Source: Streptomyces xanthochromogenes (GTDB lineage: Bacteria > Actinomycetota > Actinomycetes > Streptomycetales > Streptomycetaceae). From it: a DNA stretch of 64,000 nucleotides. Below the pieces are notes generated by a model, which saw only the letters and a list, made by a program, of their open reading frames with translations, searched no databases and was not told the origin of the DNA. This document shows, in pieces, positions 16,299 to 25,449 of the stretch (positions are counted from its first letter, which is position 1; every line of letters begins with the position of its first letter). The position numbers and the translations under genes were made by a program. The stretch covers positions 62,001 to 126,000 of the forward strand of contig NZ_BMUZ01000013.1 in NCBI RefSeq assembly GCF_014650455.1, written 5' to 3'.

Positions 16299-17198
16299 TT
16301 GACCACGCACGCACCGCAGGCGGCGCAGTCCGTGACGCTGCCTGCCTCACTGGACGAGGCCGTGGCGGCGCTCGCGGCCATGCCTGCCGCCGTGCCCGTC
16401 GCGGGCGGCACCGATCTGATGGCGGCCGTCAACCGCGGTCTGCTGCGCCCGGCCGGTCTGGTCGGACTCGGCCGGATCAACGAGATCCGCGGCTGGCAGT
16501 ACCAGGACGGCCACGCCCTGCTCGGCGCCGGTCTCACCCACGCCCGGATGGGGCGCCCGGACTTCGCGGCGCTCATTCCGGCGCTCGCCGCCGCCGCGCG
16601 CGCCGCCGGACCCCCGCAGATCCGCAACGCGGGCACGCTCGGCGGCAACATCGCCTCCGCGGCCCCGACCGGCGACGCGCTGCCCGTGCTCGCCGCGCTC
16701 GAAGCCAACCTCGTCATCGCGGGCCCGGGCGGCGCCCGACGTGAAATCCCCGTGTCGCATCTGCTGGCCGGGCGGGACATGCTCGCCCCGGCCGAGTTGA
16801 TCGGTTATGTCCGGGTGCCGCTGCTGCACGCTCCCCAAGTTTTCCTCAAGGCCACCGGCCGCACCGGCCCCGGCCGGGCCACCGCCTCGGTCGCCGTCGT
16901 CCTCGACCCGGCCCGGCGCGGGGTGCGCTGCGCGGTCGGCGCCATCGCGCCGATGCCGCTGCGCCCCCTGGAGGCCGAGCGCTGGATCGCCTCGCTCATC
17001 GACTGGGACGGCGAGCGCGCGGCGCTCGCCCCCGAAGCGCTCGGCGCGTTCGGCGAATACGTGGCCGCCGCCTGCATCCCGGACCCGGAGCCACCCGCGG
17101 ACGGTTCACCGCCCCCGCCCCTCTCGCCCGCCGTACTGCATCTTCGGCGTACCGTCGCCGCGTTGGCCCGCCGAGCACTGGGGAGGGCGCTGTCGTGA
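16299..17198 (+). CDS. FAD-binding subunit of a xanthine-dehydrogenase-type oxidoreductase
   Basis: A 299-residue flavin subunit of the molybdenum hydroxylase family. FAD-binding motifs are present: VPVAGGTDLMAAVNRG and RNAGTLGGNIASAAPTGD. It would pass electrons from the Fe-S subunit to NAD or another acceptor. TTG at 16299 is chosen because GGAAGGGG lies eight bases upstream and the protein then begins at the usual family position; a longer reading to 16077 adds an atypical basic tail. The next gene starts within its stop codon (GTGA). Confidence 0.88.
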   Translation: MTTHAPQAAQSVTLPASLDEAVAALAAMPAAVPVAGGTDLMAAVNRGLLRPAGLVGLGRINEIRGWQYQDGHALLGAGLTHARMGRPDFAALIPALAAAARAAGPPQIRNAGTLGGNIASAAPTGDALPVLAALEANLVIAGPGGARREIPVSHLLAGRDMLAPAELIGYVRVPLLHAPQVFLKATGRTGPGRATASVAVVLDPARRGVRCAVGAIAPMPLRPLEAERWIASLIDWDGERAALAPEALGAFGEYVAAACIPDPEPPADGSPPPPLSPAVLHLRRTVAALARRALGRALS

Positions 17199-19051
17199 CC
17201 AGCCAGAACAACGACCGGAACACCAGCCCGAACGACGACCGGAACGGCCAGTACGAGCCCGAGCGCGAGAACGAGCACGGCTACGGGCAGGTGCCCCGGC
17301 ACGGCGGCTGGGAGCCGGTTCCGCACGGCGGCGAGTACGAGCCGGACGCCACGGCGTTCGTCCAGCTGCCCCCGGACATGGACCTGATGGGCGCCCCCCT
17401 CGCGGCGCCCGGCCACGGTTACGTACCGCCGATGATCGTGCCGCTCACCCCGGCCGCCGCGACGGACCCCGGGTCCACCGGCGTATGGCGCATCCCGACC
17501 GAGCCGACCGGCCAGGGCACGCCCGGCGCGTCCGACGGCGAGCCCGCGCCCGGCGCGCAGACCGTGGTGTGGCCGGAGCCTCCCGCGCCCACCCCGGTGC
17601 CCGCGACGCCGACGCACCCCGCCCACGACCCGTCCGCGACGGCCCAGTGGAACTTCGCGGACGAGCCCTCCCTCGCCGGGACCGGCCAGTGGACGATCCC
17701 GGTCGCCGAGGGTGAACTGCCGGAAGAATCCGGCGAGTTCACCACCTCGTCGTTGATCGAGCAGTGGGGGTCGACCCCGCCCGCGACCCTGCCGGGCGGC
17801 GCCCCCGCGCCCTGGGCGAACCAGCTCCCCGAGCCGCCCGCCCCGGAGCCGGTGGAAGCACCGGCGCCCGCCGCGCCGGAAGCGCCCGAAGCCCCGGCGG
17901 CGCCCGTAACGGCGTTCGCGCCGGAGCCGCCCCCGGAAGCACCGCTGACCGTCGAGCCCCTCGCCGAGGCGGTCCCGGAGGCGCAGGCATCCGCGCTGCC
18001 CGAGGCCGAGGCGGACGCGGTGTCCGACGAGCCGATCGAGCCGACCGGCTCCTCGACCGGGACCCCGGACGGACTCGAAGGGCACGAGGATCACACGGCC
18101 CATGCGGTCCACGGGGTCCATGACGTCCATGCGGTCCATGAGGCTCACGCGGTTCAAGAGGCCCCGGGGGCGCACGCGGCCGACGCGGTCTCCGAGCTGT
18201 CGGAGGCCCACGGGGCTCACAAGACCCCCGCTCCAGAGGTCTCCGAGGTCTCCGAAGCCCCAGAGGCACCGGAGGCCCCAGAGGTACCCGGGCTGCCCCA
18301 CCCCGTCACCGCGGCCGGAATCGAGCCCGGGATCGAGCCCGGAGCCGAGCCCGAGTCCCGACCGGACGCCGCGCCGGAACCCGAAGCGGCGCCCCGCCCC
18401 GAGGCGGAAGACGCCGCACCCGCACCCGAGGGCGCCGCACCCGAACCCGCCTTCGTCGGCGCGCCGGACCTCGAACACCCCAGTGCCTCCTACGTGTTGC
18501 GCGTGAACGGCGCCGACCGGCCCGTCACCGAGGCGTGGGTCGGCGAGTCGCTGCTCTACGTGCTGCGCGAGCGGCTCGGGCTCGCCGGGGCCAAGGACGG
18601 CTGTTCACAGGGCGAGTGCGGCGCGTGCAACGTGCAGGTGGACGGGCGGCTCGTCGCCTCCTGCCTGGTGCCCGCGGCGACCACGGCCGGCAGTGAGGTC
18701 CGTACCGTCGAGGGGCTCGCCACCGACGGCGAACCCTCCGACGTGCAGCGGGCCCTGGCCGAGAGCGGAGCCGTGCAGTGCGGCTTCTGCATCCCCGGCA
18801 TGGCCATGACGGTGCACGACCTGCTCGAAGGCAACCACGCTCCCACCGAGCTCGAAACGCGCCAGGCGCTCTGCGGCAACCTGTGCCGCTGCTCCGGCTA
18901 CCGGGGCGTGCTCGACGCCGTGAAGGACGTGGTCGCGGGCCGCGAGGCGGCCGGCGCGGCCCTGGCCGACGAGGCCCGCATTCCGCACCAGGCACCCCCC
19001 GGGGCCGGCAGCGCCAAGCCCCCGCACACGCACGACGGAGGCATGGCGTGA
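17195..19051 (+). CDS. [2Fe-2S] subunit with a 430-residue disordered N-terminal extension
   Basis: A 618-residue protein whose last 190 residues are a normal two-cluster Fe-S subunit: plant-type cluster CSQGECGACNVQVDG, then CGFCIPGMAMTVHDL and CGNLCRCSGYRG for the second cluster. Stand-alone family members are about 160 residues. The first 430 residues are Pro/Ala/Glu-rich, with a His-rich stretch at about 296-328 (HAVHGVHDVHAVHEAHAV) and EAPEAPEAPEVPG-like repeats. The extension looks intrinsically disordered and could tether or position the complex. The gene overlaps both neighbours by four bases (GTGA), so subunit synthesis is coupled. Confidence 0.88.
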   Translation: MTSQNNDRNTSPNDDRNGQYEPERENEHGYGQVPRHGGWEPVPHGGEYEPDATAFVQLPPDMDLMGAPLAAPGHGYVPPMIVPLTPAAATDPGSTGVWRIPTEPTGQGTPGASDGEPAPGAQTVVWPEPPAPTPVPATPTHPAHDPSATAQWNFADEPSLAGTGQWTIPVAEGELPEESGEFTTSSLIEQWGSTPPATLPGGAPAPWANQLPEPPAPEPVEAPAPAAPEAPEAPAAPVTAFAPEPPPEAPLTVEPLAEAVPEAQASALPEAEADAVSDEPIEPTGSSTGTPDGLEGHEDHTAHAVHGVHDVHAVHEAHAVQEAPGAHAADAVSELSEAHGAHKTPAPEVSEVSEAPEAPEAPEVPGLPHPVTAAGIEPGIEPGAEPESRPDAAPEPEAAPRPEAEDAAPAPEGAAPEPAFVGAPDLEHPSASYVLRVNGADRPVTEAWVGESLLYVLRERLGLAGAKDGCSQGECGACNVQVDGRLVASCLVPAATTAGSEVRTVEGLATDGEPSDVQRALAESGAVQCGFCIPGMAMTVHDLLEGNHAPTELETRQALCGNLCRCSGYRGVLDAVKDVVAGREAAGAALADEARIPHQAPPGAGSAKPPHTHDGGMA

Positions 19052-21366
19052 GCAACGACGCAGCCACCGCGACGGCCGAAGGCGCCACCCCGGTGGCGGG
19101 GCCGGAGCAGCAGCCGCCCGCGCACGGCATCGGCGCGTCCCTCGCGCCGGGCGACGCACGGGCCAAGACCGAGGGGACGTTCCCCTACGCGGCCGACCTG
19201 TGGGCCGAGGGCCTGCTGTGGGCAGCAGTGCTGCGCGCCCCGCACGCGTCCGCGCGCATCGTCTCCATCGACACCGCGGCCGCCGTCGCCATGCCGGGCG
19301 TACGGGCCGTGGTGACCCACGCCGACGTGCCGGGCGACCCCGCGTTCGGCCGCCGGATCGCCGACCGCCCGGTCTTCGCGTCCGAGTACGTACGCCACCA
19401 GGGCGAGCCCATCGCCGCGGTGGCCGCCGACCACCCCGACACCGCGCGCCTCGCGGCCGCGGCGATCGCCGTCGAGTACGAGGTGCTCGAACCGGTCACC
19501 GACCCGGAGAAGGCGTTCGCGGCCGAACCGCTGCACCCCGACGGCAACTTGATCCGGCACATCCCGCTCCAGTACGGCGACCCCGAGGCGACCGGCGAGG
19601 TCGTGGTCGAGGGCCTGTACCGGATCGGCCGCCAGGACCCGGCCCCGATCGGCGCCGAGGCGGGCCTCGCGGTGCCCCGGCCCGACGGCGGCGTCGAGCT
19701 GTACACCGCCTCCACCGACCCGCACAGCGACCGCGATCTGGCCGCCGCCTGCTTCGGCCTGGAGCCGGACCGGGTCAAGGTCGTCGTCACCGGAGTGCCC
19801 GGCGCGACCGGCGACCGCGAGGACCTCGGCTTCCAACTCCCGCTGGGGCTACTGGCGTTGAGAACCGGCTGCCCGGTCAAGCTGACCGCCACCCGCGAGG
19901 AGTCCTTCCTCGGCCACGCCCACCGCCACCCCACCCTGCTGCGCTACCGCCACCACGCGGACGCGGAGGGGCGCCTGGTCAAGGTCGAGGCGCAGATCCT
20001 GCTCGACGCGGGCGCCTACGCCGAGGCGTCCTCCGAATCCCTCGCCGCGGCCGTCGCGTTCGCCTGCGGCCCGTACGTCGTGCCGCACGCCTTCGTGGAG
20101 GGCTGGGCGGTGCGCACCAACAACCCGCCCTCCGGACACGTCCGGGGCGAGGGCGCACTCCAGGTGTGCGCGGCCTACGAGGGCCAAATGGACAAGCTGG
20201 CCGGGAAGTTGGGCATCGATCCGGCCGAACTGCGCATGCGCAACGTGCTCGCGACGGGCGACCTGCTGCCCACCGGGCAGACGGTCACCTGCCCGGCGCC
20301 CGTGGCCGAACTCCTGCGCGCGGTACGCGACTTCCCCCTCCCCACCCTCCCCAAGGACGCTCCCGAGGACGACTGGCTGCTGCCGGGCGGCCCCGAGGGC
20401 GCGGGCGAACCGGACGCGGTGCGGCGCGGGGTCGGCTACGCGCTCGGCATGGTCCACATGCTCGGCGCCGAGGGCGCCGACGAGGTGTCCACCGCCACCG
20501 TGAAGGTCCAGGACGGTGTCGCCACCGTCATCTGCGCGGCCGTCGAGACCGGCCAGGGCTTCACCACGCTCGCCCGCCAGATCGTCCAGGAGACCCTGGG
20601 CATCGACGAGGTGCACGTCGCGCCCGTCGACACCGACCAGCCCCCGGCTGGCCCCGCCACCCACGGCCGCCACACCTGGGTGTCCGGTGGCGCGGTCGAG
20701 CGCGCGGCCAAGATGGTCCGCACCCAGCTGCTGCAACCCCTCGCCCACAAGTTCGGCATGTCGACGGAGCTGCTCCAGATCGCCGACGGCAAGATCACCT
20801 CGTACGACGGCGTCCTGTCGACCACGGTCAGCGAGGCCATGGACGGCAAGGAGCTCTGGGCCACCGCCCAGTGCCGCCCGCACCCCACCGAGCCGCTCGA
20901 CGAGGCGGGCCAGGGCGACGCGTTCGTCGGCCTGGCGTTCTGCGCGATCCGCGCGGTCGTGGACGTCGACATCGAGCTCGGCTCGGTCCGCGTCGTCGAA
21001 CTCGCCGTCGCCCAGGACGTCGGCCGCATCCTGAATCCCCGTCAGCTCGCGGCCCGGATCGAGGCCGGGGTCACCCAGGGCGTCGGTGCGGCGCTGACCG
21101 AGAACCTGCGGACGGTACGCGGCCAGATCCGCCACCCCGACCTCACGGGCTACGCCCTGCCGACGGCCCTCGACGCCCCCGACATCCGCATCGTGAAGCT
21201 GGTCGAGGAGCGGGACGTGGTCGCCCCCTTCGGTGCGAAGGCCGCGAGTGCCGTCCCGGTGGTGACGTCCCCGGCCGCGATCGCCTCCGCGGTCCGCGCG
21301 GCGACCGGGCGCCCGGTCAACCGCCTCCCGATCCGGCCGCAGGCGGCCGTGGTTCAGCAGGGCTAG
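19048..21366 (+). CDS. Molybdopterin-binding subunit of a xanthine-dehydrogenase-type enzyme, atypical active site
   Basis: A 772-residue large subunit. The a/b hammerhead domain occupies roughly residues 25-140 (ARAKTEGTFPYAADLWAEGL), followed by the molybdenum-cofactor domains with VETGQGFTTLARQIVQE and HTWVSGGAVERAA. Two hallmark motifs are altered. The GGGFGGK-type cofactor motif reads VPGATGDREDLGF. The terminal GxGE motif with the catalytic glutamate reads FGAKAASAVPVV. The usual base for hydroxylation therefore seems absent, and the substrate cannot be inferred as xanthine. Operon and family are clear; chemistry is open. The GTG at 19048 overlaps the Fe-S gene stop. Confidence 0.85.
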   Translation: MSNDAATATAEGATPVAGPEQQPPAHGIGASLAPGDARAKTEGTFPYAADLWAEGLLWAAVLRAPHASARIVSIDTAAAVAMPGVRAVVTHADVPGDPAFGRRIADRPVFASEYVRHQGEPIAAVAADHPDTARLAAAAIAVEYEVLEPVTDPEKAFAAEPLHPDGNLIRHIPLQYGDPEATGEVVVEGLYRIGRQDPAPIGAEAGLAVPRPDGGVELYTASTDPHSDRDLAAACFGLEPDRVKVVVTGVPGATGDREDLGFQLPLGLLALRTGCPVKLTATREESFLGHAHRHPTLLRYRHHADAEGRLVKVEAQILLDAGAYAEASSESLAAAVAFACGPYVVPHAFVEGWAVRTNNPPSGHVRGEGALQVCAAYEGQMDKLAGKLGIDPAELRMRNVLATGDLLPTGQTVTCPAPVAELLRAVRDFPLPTLPKDAPEDDWLLPGGPEGAGEPDAVRRGVGYALGMVHMLGAEGADEVSTATVKVQDGVATVICAAVETGQGFTTLARQIVQETLGIDEVHVAPVDTDQPPAGPATHGRHTWVSGGAVERAAKMVRTQLLQPLAHKFGMSTELLQIADGKITSYDGVLSTTVSEAMDGKELWATAQCRPHPTEPLDEAGQGDAFVGLAFCAIRAVVDVDIELGSVRVVELAVAQDVGRILNPRQLAARIEAGVTQGVGAALTENLRTVRGQIRHPDLTGYALPTALDAPDIRIVKLVEERDVVAPFGAKAASAVPVVTSPAAIASAVRAATGRPVNRLPIRPQAAVVQQG

Positions 21367-21606
21367 GCGCTGGTCGGCGCCGGCGAACATCCCGTACACG
21401 GCGCCGAGCAGGGCCACCTCGGACAGCCGGGCAGGCCTGATCGGTGCCGGCCCGCATCGAGGTCCCCCGGCCGGATGACCCCCGGCACACAGGTATGGCC
21501 GCCCGCTCACCCCTGAGCACCTCAGGAGCCCGGACCCGCAGGGTCTCCTTCCCTTATGCTGCTGGCAAAGAGACGGTAATGGCGTTACGGGGCAAGGGAG
21601 TTGGGG

Positions 21607-21969
21607 ATGGCGTCAGGATCGGTCGGGGCCCAGGGGCGTGGCGGTTCGGACCTGGTCGCGCACGCCGACGACCTCGGAGTGGTCGGCGGGGACGCCCACA
21701 AGCTGTACGACGCCCTGCGGGTGGACGGCGACCATGCCCGGCAGTCCACCTTCGAGGCGGCGCGTGCGCTGAGCGCCGACAACTTCGGGAGCGGCGACGC
21801 CCTGATGCGCGTCCACGACCTGTGGCAGAGCCAGTTCTCCACGCTGAAGGACGCCTGCGCGCAGATCTCCAACCACCTCGATTACTCGGTCGCCCAGCAC
21901 GCCAAGGACGACACCGCGGTCCTCGGCTCGCTGGCGCCCGTCTCCGTGATCAGCGGATACCTCAAGTAG
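21607..21969 (+). CDS. Small helical protein, possible ESX/EspC-like partner
   Basis: A 120-residue protein, mostly helical by composition, with no signal peptide or cysteine pair. The centre (HDLWQSQFSTLKDACAQI) resembles the helices of small type VII-associated proteins, but no definite family is recognised. ATG at 21607 follows GGGAG. The large WXG-like gene starts 20 bases downstream, so the two form an operon. A role as partner or chaperone of the large protein is inferred from position. Confidence 0.6.
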   Translation: MASGSVGAQGRGGSDLVAHADDLGVVGGDAHKLYDALRVDGDHARQSTFEAARALSADNFGSGDALMRVHDLWQSQFSTLKDACAQISNHLDYSVAQHAKDDTAVLGSLAPVSVISGYLK

Positions 21970-21989
21970 GGGCGGGGGGACAGGGGTTC

Positions 21990-24305
21990 ATGCTGACGTA
22001 CACGGATGTCCTGAACGCTCCGGTGGACAAGCTGAAGACGGCGGCCGACGACTGGTCGGAGATGGCGACCCGCCTCGGAAAGCTGGCCCGGGAGGCTCAC
22101 GACGGCATGCGCGCGCACGCCGACCGGGCCTCCTGGGCAGGGGTGAACGCGGTCGTCACCCGCGAGTTCATCACCCGTACGGCCAAGGAGTTCGACGACG
22201 CGGCCAAGGAGGCCGCGGGCGTCCACCAGGTGCTGCTCGACGGATACGGCGCGTTCAAGAAGGCCAGGGACGAACTTCGGGCGATCGCGGACGGAGCCGA
22301 GACGAACGGCATCGTGATCGACGCGTCCGGGACCGCCACCGCACGTCATCCGCTCCAGGACGACACCGCGGCCCGCCACGACCCCGAGTACCCGAAGGCG
22401 CTCCAGAAGCAGAACAGCGCCGTGGAGGCGTGGCAGCAGCGCGTCAGGGCCGCGGTCGAGACGTGCGACGAAGCGGACGAGGCGCTGCGCCTCGCGCTGG
22501 CCGGGAACGTCACCGACGCCCACGACTTCAGCGCGCCGAAGTTCGCCGGTCTCGCCGACGAGGAGGCCGCGCGCGCCGCCGACCTCGCGAAGAAGGTCAC
22601 CGGCGACGGTGGGACCGCCCGCAACCCGGAGGCGCTCAAGCAGCTCCAGGAGCTGCTCGACGACCGTCGCGGGGACCCCGCGTTCTCCACCGCCTTCTAC
22701 CGGCGCATGGGCCCCGACGGCGCGCTTGAGTTCTACGCCAGGCTGTCGCTCGACTCGACGGGTCTCGGTCCGGCCGGCGCGGACCGGGTCGCCTCCGTCC
22801 GCCACATCCAGGACGACCTGGGCCCGATGCTCGGCCTGGCCACCAACCCCCGCACCCCGGGCCACCTCGACCCGACCTGGACGCTCGCCCTGATGCGGGC
22901 CGGCCGCAAGCCGATCGACGTCGGCGGGTTCGCCGGTGTCACCACCCGGGTGTACGGCTACCAGGCGCTCGGCGCGCTGCTGCGGCACGGCACGTACGAC
23001 AGGGAGTTCCTGCTGCCCGTCGCCCGCGACATGGTGGGCTTCGAGCACCAGCACCCGAAGGCCTTCCAGGAGGCCATGCCGTACAACGCCGCGATGGCCT
23101 TCAACCTCGACAAGGAGGGCGGCCGGGGTCTCGACCCGCTGACCGGGCTGATGACGGCCATGAGCAACAACCCGCGGGTGGCGTCCGAGTTCTTCAACGA
23201 GCCGGTGCGCGAGGACACCGACGGCAACGGCATCGTCACCACCGACGACCGGCCGGTGACGGTCAAGGACGACGAGGGCAGGCCTTCGGCCCTCGGCATG
23301 GTCGACTACCTGCTGGACAAGAGTCCGTCCGACGACTGGTACGACACGGTGGGGGGCGCCGGCGAGACCACCCCGTTCCAGTCGGCGATGGGCAACGCCC
23401 TGGAGGCGGCGGTCACCGGCCGCACCCCCGGCGACACCGACGCCCGGCCGGTCGAACACACGGCGGCCATGTCCCATGTGATGGAGCAGGTCGTCGAGAA
23501 GATCGGCTCGGACCCCGGCCTGATGAAGGACAGCGAAGACGGCACCCCCGGCAAACTGTCCGGTCTGGCGGGGCACTTCGGGAACATGGCGGCCGAGTAC
23601 ATGCCGGATTTGCAGGCCATCTCGGAAAACGGCGCACACCAGGCCAAGCCGTTCGGGGTGCTCGCGGAGTTCAACAGGGCTCAGGTGGGGCAGTTCCTCG
23701 GCGTTGTCGCGCAGGACCCCGGAGCGTACGGCGCGATCACCAACGCCCAGCAGGCCTATACGACGCTCCTGGTACGAGATGTCTTCGCCCACCCCGAGAA
23801 CCACGGCCGCGACGTGGGCGAGGCGGTCCGCAACGCGGTGCATCCGGGTGGCCAGATCGCCGGGATGATGGCCGAGGCGCGGGTGGAAGCCGTCTATGAG
23901 AAGCAGGCCGCCGACGACGAGGAGTTCAACAAGGCCGTCGAGGACAAGTCCAAGTGGGTGAACAGGGTCATCGACTCGGTGGGCGGCAAGTACATCGAGT
24001 TGCTGCCTGTCGGAGGCGACGCAGTCGGCTGGCTCAAGGAGGACATCTCCGAACGCCTGGTGGATGAAGCCAAGCAGAACTCGTCGGACAAGGCCAGCCA
24101 GGAAGCCGGGGCCGCCTACACGACGGCTGAGACGAACGCCAAGCAGTCCGCCGCGAACGCGGTGCGCAGCGCGGGGCTCAGCGCGGGCCTGGAGGAGCGG
24201 GACGTCAAGGAATTCGAGGGGACCGCGTCCACCGGCATCGCCGACGCGTACGCCGCCGGGCGTAGTGCCACCAGGGCGCGAACGCCCCGGGGCGGTGGCG
24301 AATGA
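21990..24305 (+). CDS. Large protein with WXG-like N-terminal helices, DUF6571-like
   Basis: A 771-residue protein. Residues 1-105 look like a WXG100-type helical hairpin: two helices around a W-x-G turn (Trp49, Gly51, in ADRASWAGVNA). The middle has an EF-hand-like loop DTDGNGIVTTDD near 409-420. The C-terminus is helical and Ala/Glu-rich, without a recognised toxin domain. Overall it resembles large Streptomyces proteins of the DUF6571 type found with small helical partners. Export through a type VII system is possible but no EccC or EccD gene is in the window. The stop overlaps the next lipoprotein gene start (ATGA). Confidence 0.65.
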   Translation: MLTYTDVLNAPVDKLKTAADDWSEMATRLGKLAREAHDGMRAHADRASWAGVNAVVTREFITRTAKEFDDAAKEAAGVHQVLLDGYGAFKKARDELRAIADGAETNGIVIDASGTATARHPLQDDTAARHDPEYPKALQKQNSAVEAWQQRVRAAVETCDEADEALRLALAGNVTDAHDFSAPKFAGLADEEAARAADLAKKVTGDGGTARNPEALKQLQELLDDRRGDPAFSTAFYRRMGPDGALEFYARLSLDSTGLGPAGADRVASVRHIQDDLGPMLGLATNPRTPGHLDPTWTLALMRAGRKPIDVGGFAGVTTRVYGYQALGALLRHGTYDREFLLPVARDMVGFEHQHPKAFQEAMPYNAAMAFNLDKEGGRGLDPLTGLMTAMSNNPRVASEFFNEPVREDTDGNGIVTTDDRPVTVKDDEGRPSALGMVDYLLDKSPSDDWYDTVGGAGETTPFQSAMGNALEAAVTGRTPGDTDARPVEHTAAMSHVMEQVVEKIGSDPGLMKDSEDGTPGKLSGLAGHFGNMAAEYMPDLQAISENGAHQAKPFGVLAEFNRAQVGQFLGVVAQDPGAYGAITNAQQAYTTLLVRDVFAHPENHGRDVGEAVRNAVHPGGQIAGMMAEARVEAVYEKQAADDEEFNKAVEDKSKWVNRVIDSVGGKYIELLPVGGDAVGWLKEDISERLVDEAKQNSSDKASQEAGAAYTTAETNAKQSAANAVRSAGLSAGLEERDVKEFEGTASTGIADAYAAGRSATRARTPRGGGE

Positions 24306-24865
24306 TACGCACCGGTACCAGGCCGGTCGTCGCCGCTGCGGTCGGTCTGCTGTTGCTGTTGTGCGGCTGCTCGCAAGAGCCGTCCGTGCCGAGCATTCCC
24401 CAGAGTTTGTGCTGGGGTGCGTTCGTCGGCAGTTCCGTCGTGCCGCTCCTTCCGAATGGTGAGTCGGCCTATCAGCGGAACGAGCTCCCCTTCGACGTGT
24501 TCGAAAAGCAGAGCAACACGTACTGCTCGCTGTTCGTAGACGACCACGCTGCCCTGGTCGTCCAGGCCGAGCGGAGGAATAGCGGCAAGGGCACCGAATG
24601 GAACCGTTACGTGCAGAAGCATGGGACGCCGGTTCAGGCCGGTGACGAGGGGCACGTCTGGAGCGGGGGCGCCGGCACGGTCTTCCTGTGCGAGCGCCCG
24701 GACCTGCCGAGGGGGCCCGCGCTTCCGGCGTCGCAGAAGTACGTCGAGCTGGAGCTCACGACCGATCGGGCCCCGGACACGCCACGTACCAGGGAGGTCC
24801 TGACCGGACTGCTGCAGCAATATGCGCAGTTCGCCAAGCACAAGCTGAAGTGCAGTAATGCGTAG
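24302..24865 (+). CDS. Lipoprotein of unknown function, copy 1
   Basis: A 187-residue secreted lipoprotein: signal peptide with hydrophobic core AVGLLLLLCGC, where the last Cys fits a lipobox (LCGC). The mature part has four more cysteines (LCWGAF, TYCSLFV, VFLCERPD, LKCSNA), perhaps two disulfides. It is translationally coupled to the large WXG-like gene. A near-duplicate follows directly. Position after a possible exported effector makes an immunity or anchoring role conceivable, but no family is recognised. Confidence 0.7.
   Translation: MIRTGTRPVVAAAVGLLLLLCGCSQEPSVPSIPQSLCWGAFVGSSVVPLLPNGESAYQRNELPFDVFEKQSNTYCSLFVDDHAALVVQAERRNSGKGTEWNRYVQKHGTPVQAGDEGHVWSGGAGTVFLCERPDLPRGPALPASQKYVELELTTDRAPDTPRTREVLTGLLQQYAQFAKHKLKCSNA
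24666..24840 (+). repeat. 175-bp perfect direct repeat, first copy (second at 25241-25415)
   Basis: Positions 24666-24840 and 25241-25415 read identically, from GGGGCGCCGGCACGG to TTCGCCAAGCA, 575 bp apart. The 5' halves of the two lipoprotein genes are clearly diverged, so the identity suggests recent gene conversion or unequal exchange limited to the 3' halves. Confidence 0.9.
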
Positions 24866-25440
24866 CGCTGTTCGAGGTCGGCGCGGATCGCCTGTGACCT
24901 GTGCTGGGGTGGTCGGCCTACTGCTCCTCATGCTGAGCGGTTGCTCCCATAAGCCGTCCGTGCCGAGCATTCCCAACAGCCTTTGCTGGGGGGGCGTTCA
25001 CGGGGCCTTCTCTAGTGCCCTTGCTCCCGAACGGTGACTCGGCCTCCCAAAGGAATGACAGCCCCTTCGACGTATTCGAGAGACAGGGCAGCGCCTACTG
25101 CACGCTGTTCGTCGACGATCACGCTGCCTTCATAGCCTCTGTCGAGCGCAGGAACAGTGGCAAGGGCACCGAATGGAATGGCTATGCGCGCGTACACGGG
25201 ACGCCGGTCCAGGCCGGTGACGAAGGGCTCGTCTGGGGCAGGGGCGCCGGCACGGTCTTCCTGTGCGAGCGCCCGGACCTGCCGAGGGGGCCCGCGCTTC
25301 CGGCGTCGCAGAAGTACGTCGAGCTGGAGCTCACGACCGATCGGGCCCCGGACACGCCACGTACCAGGGAGGTCCTGACCGGACTGCTGCAGCAATATGC
25401 GCAGTTCGCCAAGCAGAGGCTCAAGTGCGCAAACAGATAA
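24858..25440 (+). pseudogene. Lipoprotein copy 2, frameshifted in a G7 run
   Basis: The start ATG at 24858 gives a good lipoprotein signal (LLLLMLSGCS) and then SVPSIPNSLCWGG as in copy 1. At a run of seven G (24988-24994) the frame shifts and ends at a TGA after ALAPER. With six G the protein would continue as LCWGAFTGPS, then LVPLLPNGDSASQRND, matching copy 1 to the end at 25440. The remaining frame is open and well conserved, so this is either a recent mutation, a phase-variable gene, or a sequencing error in a homopolymer. It overlaps copy 1 by eight bases. Confidence 0.7.
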
Positions 25441-25449
25441 GGCAATTGG

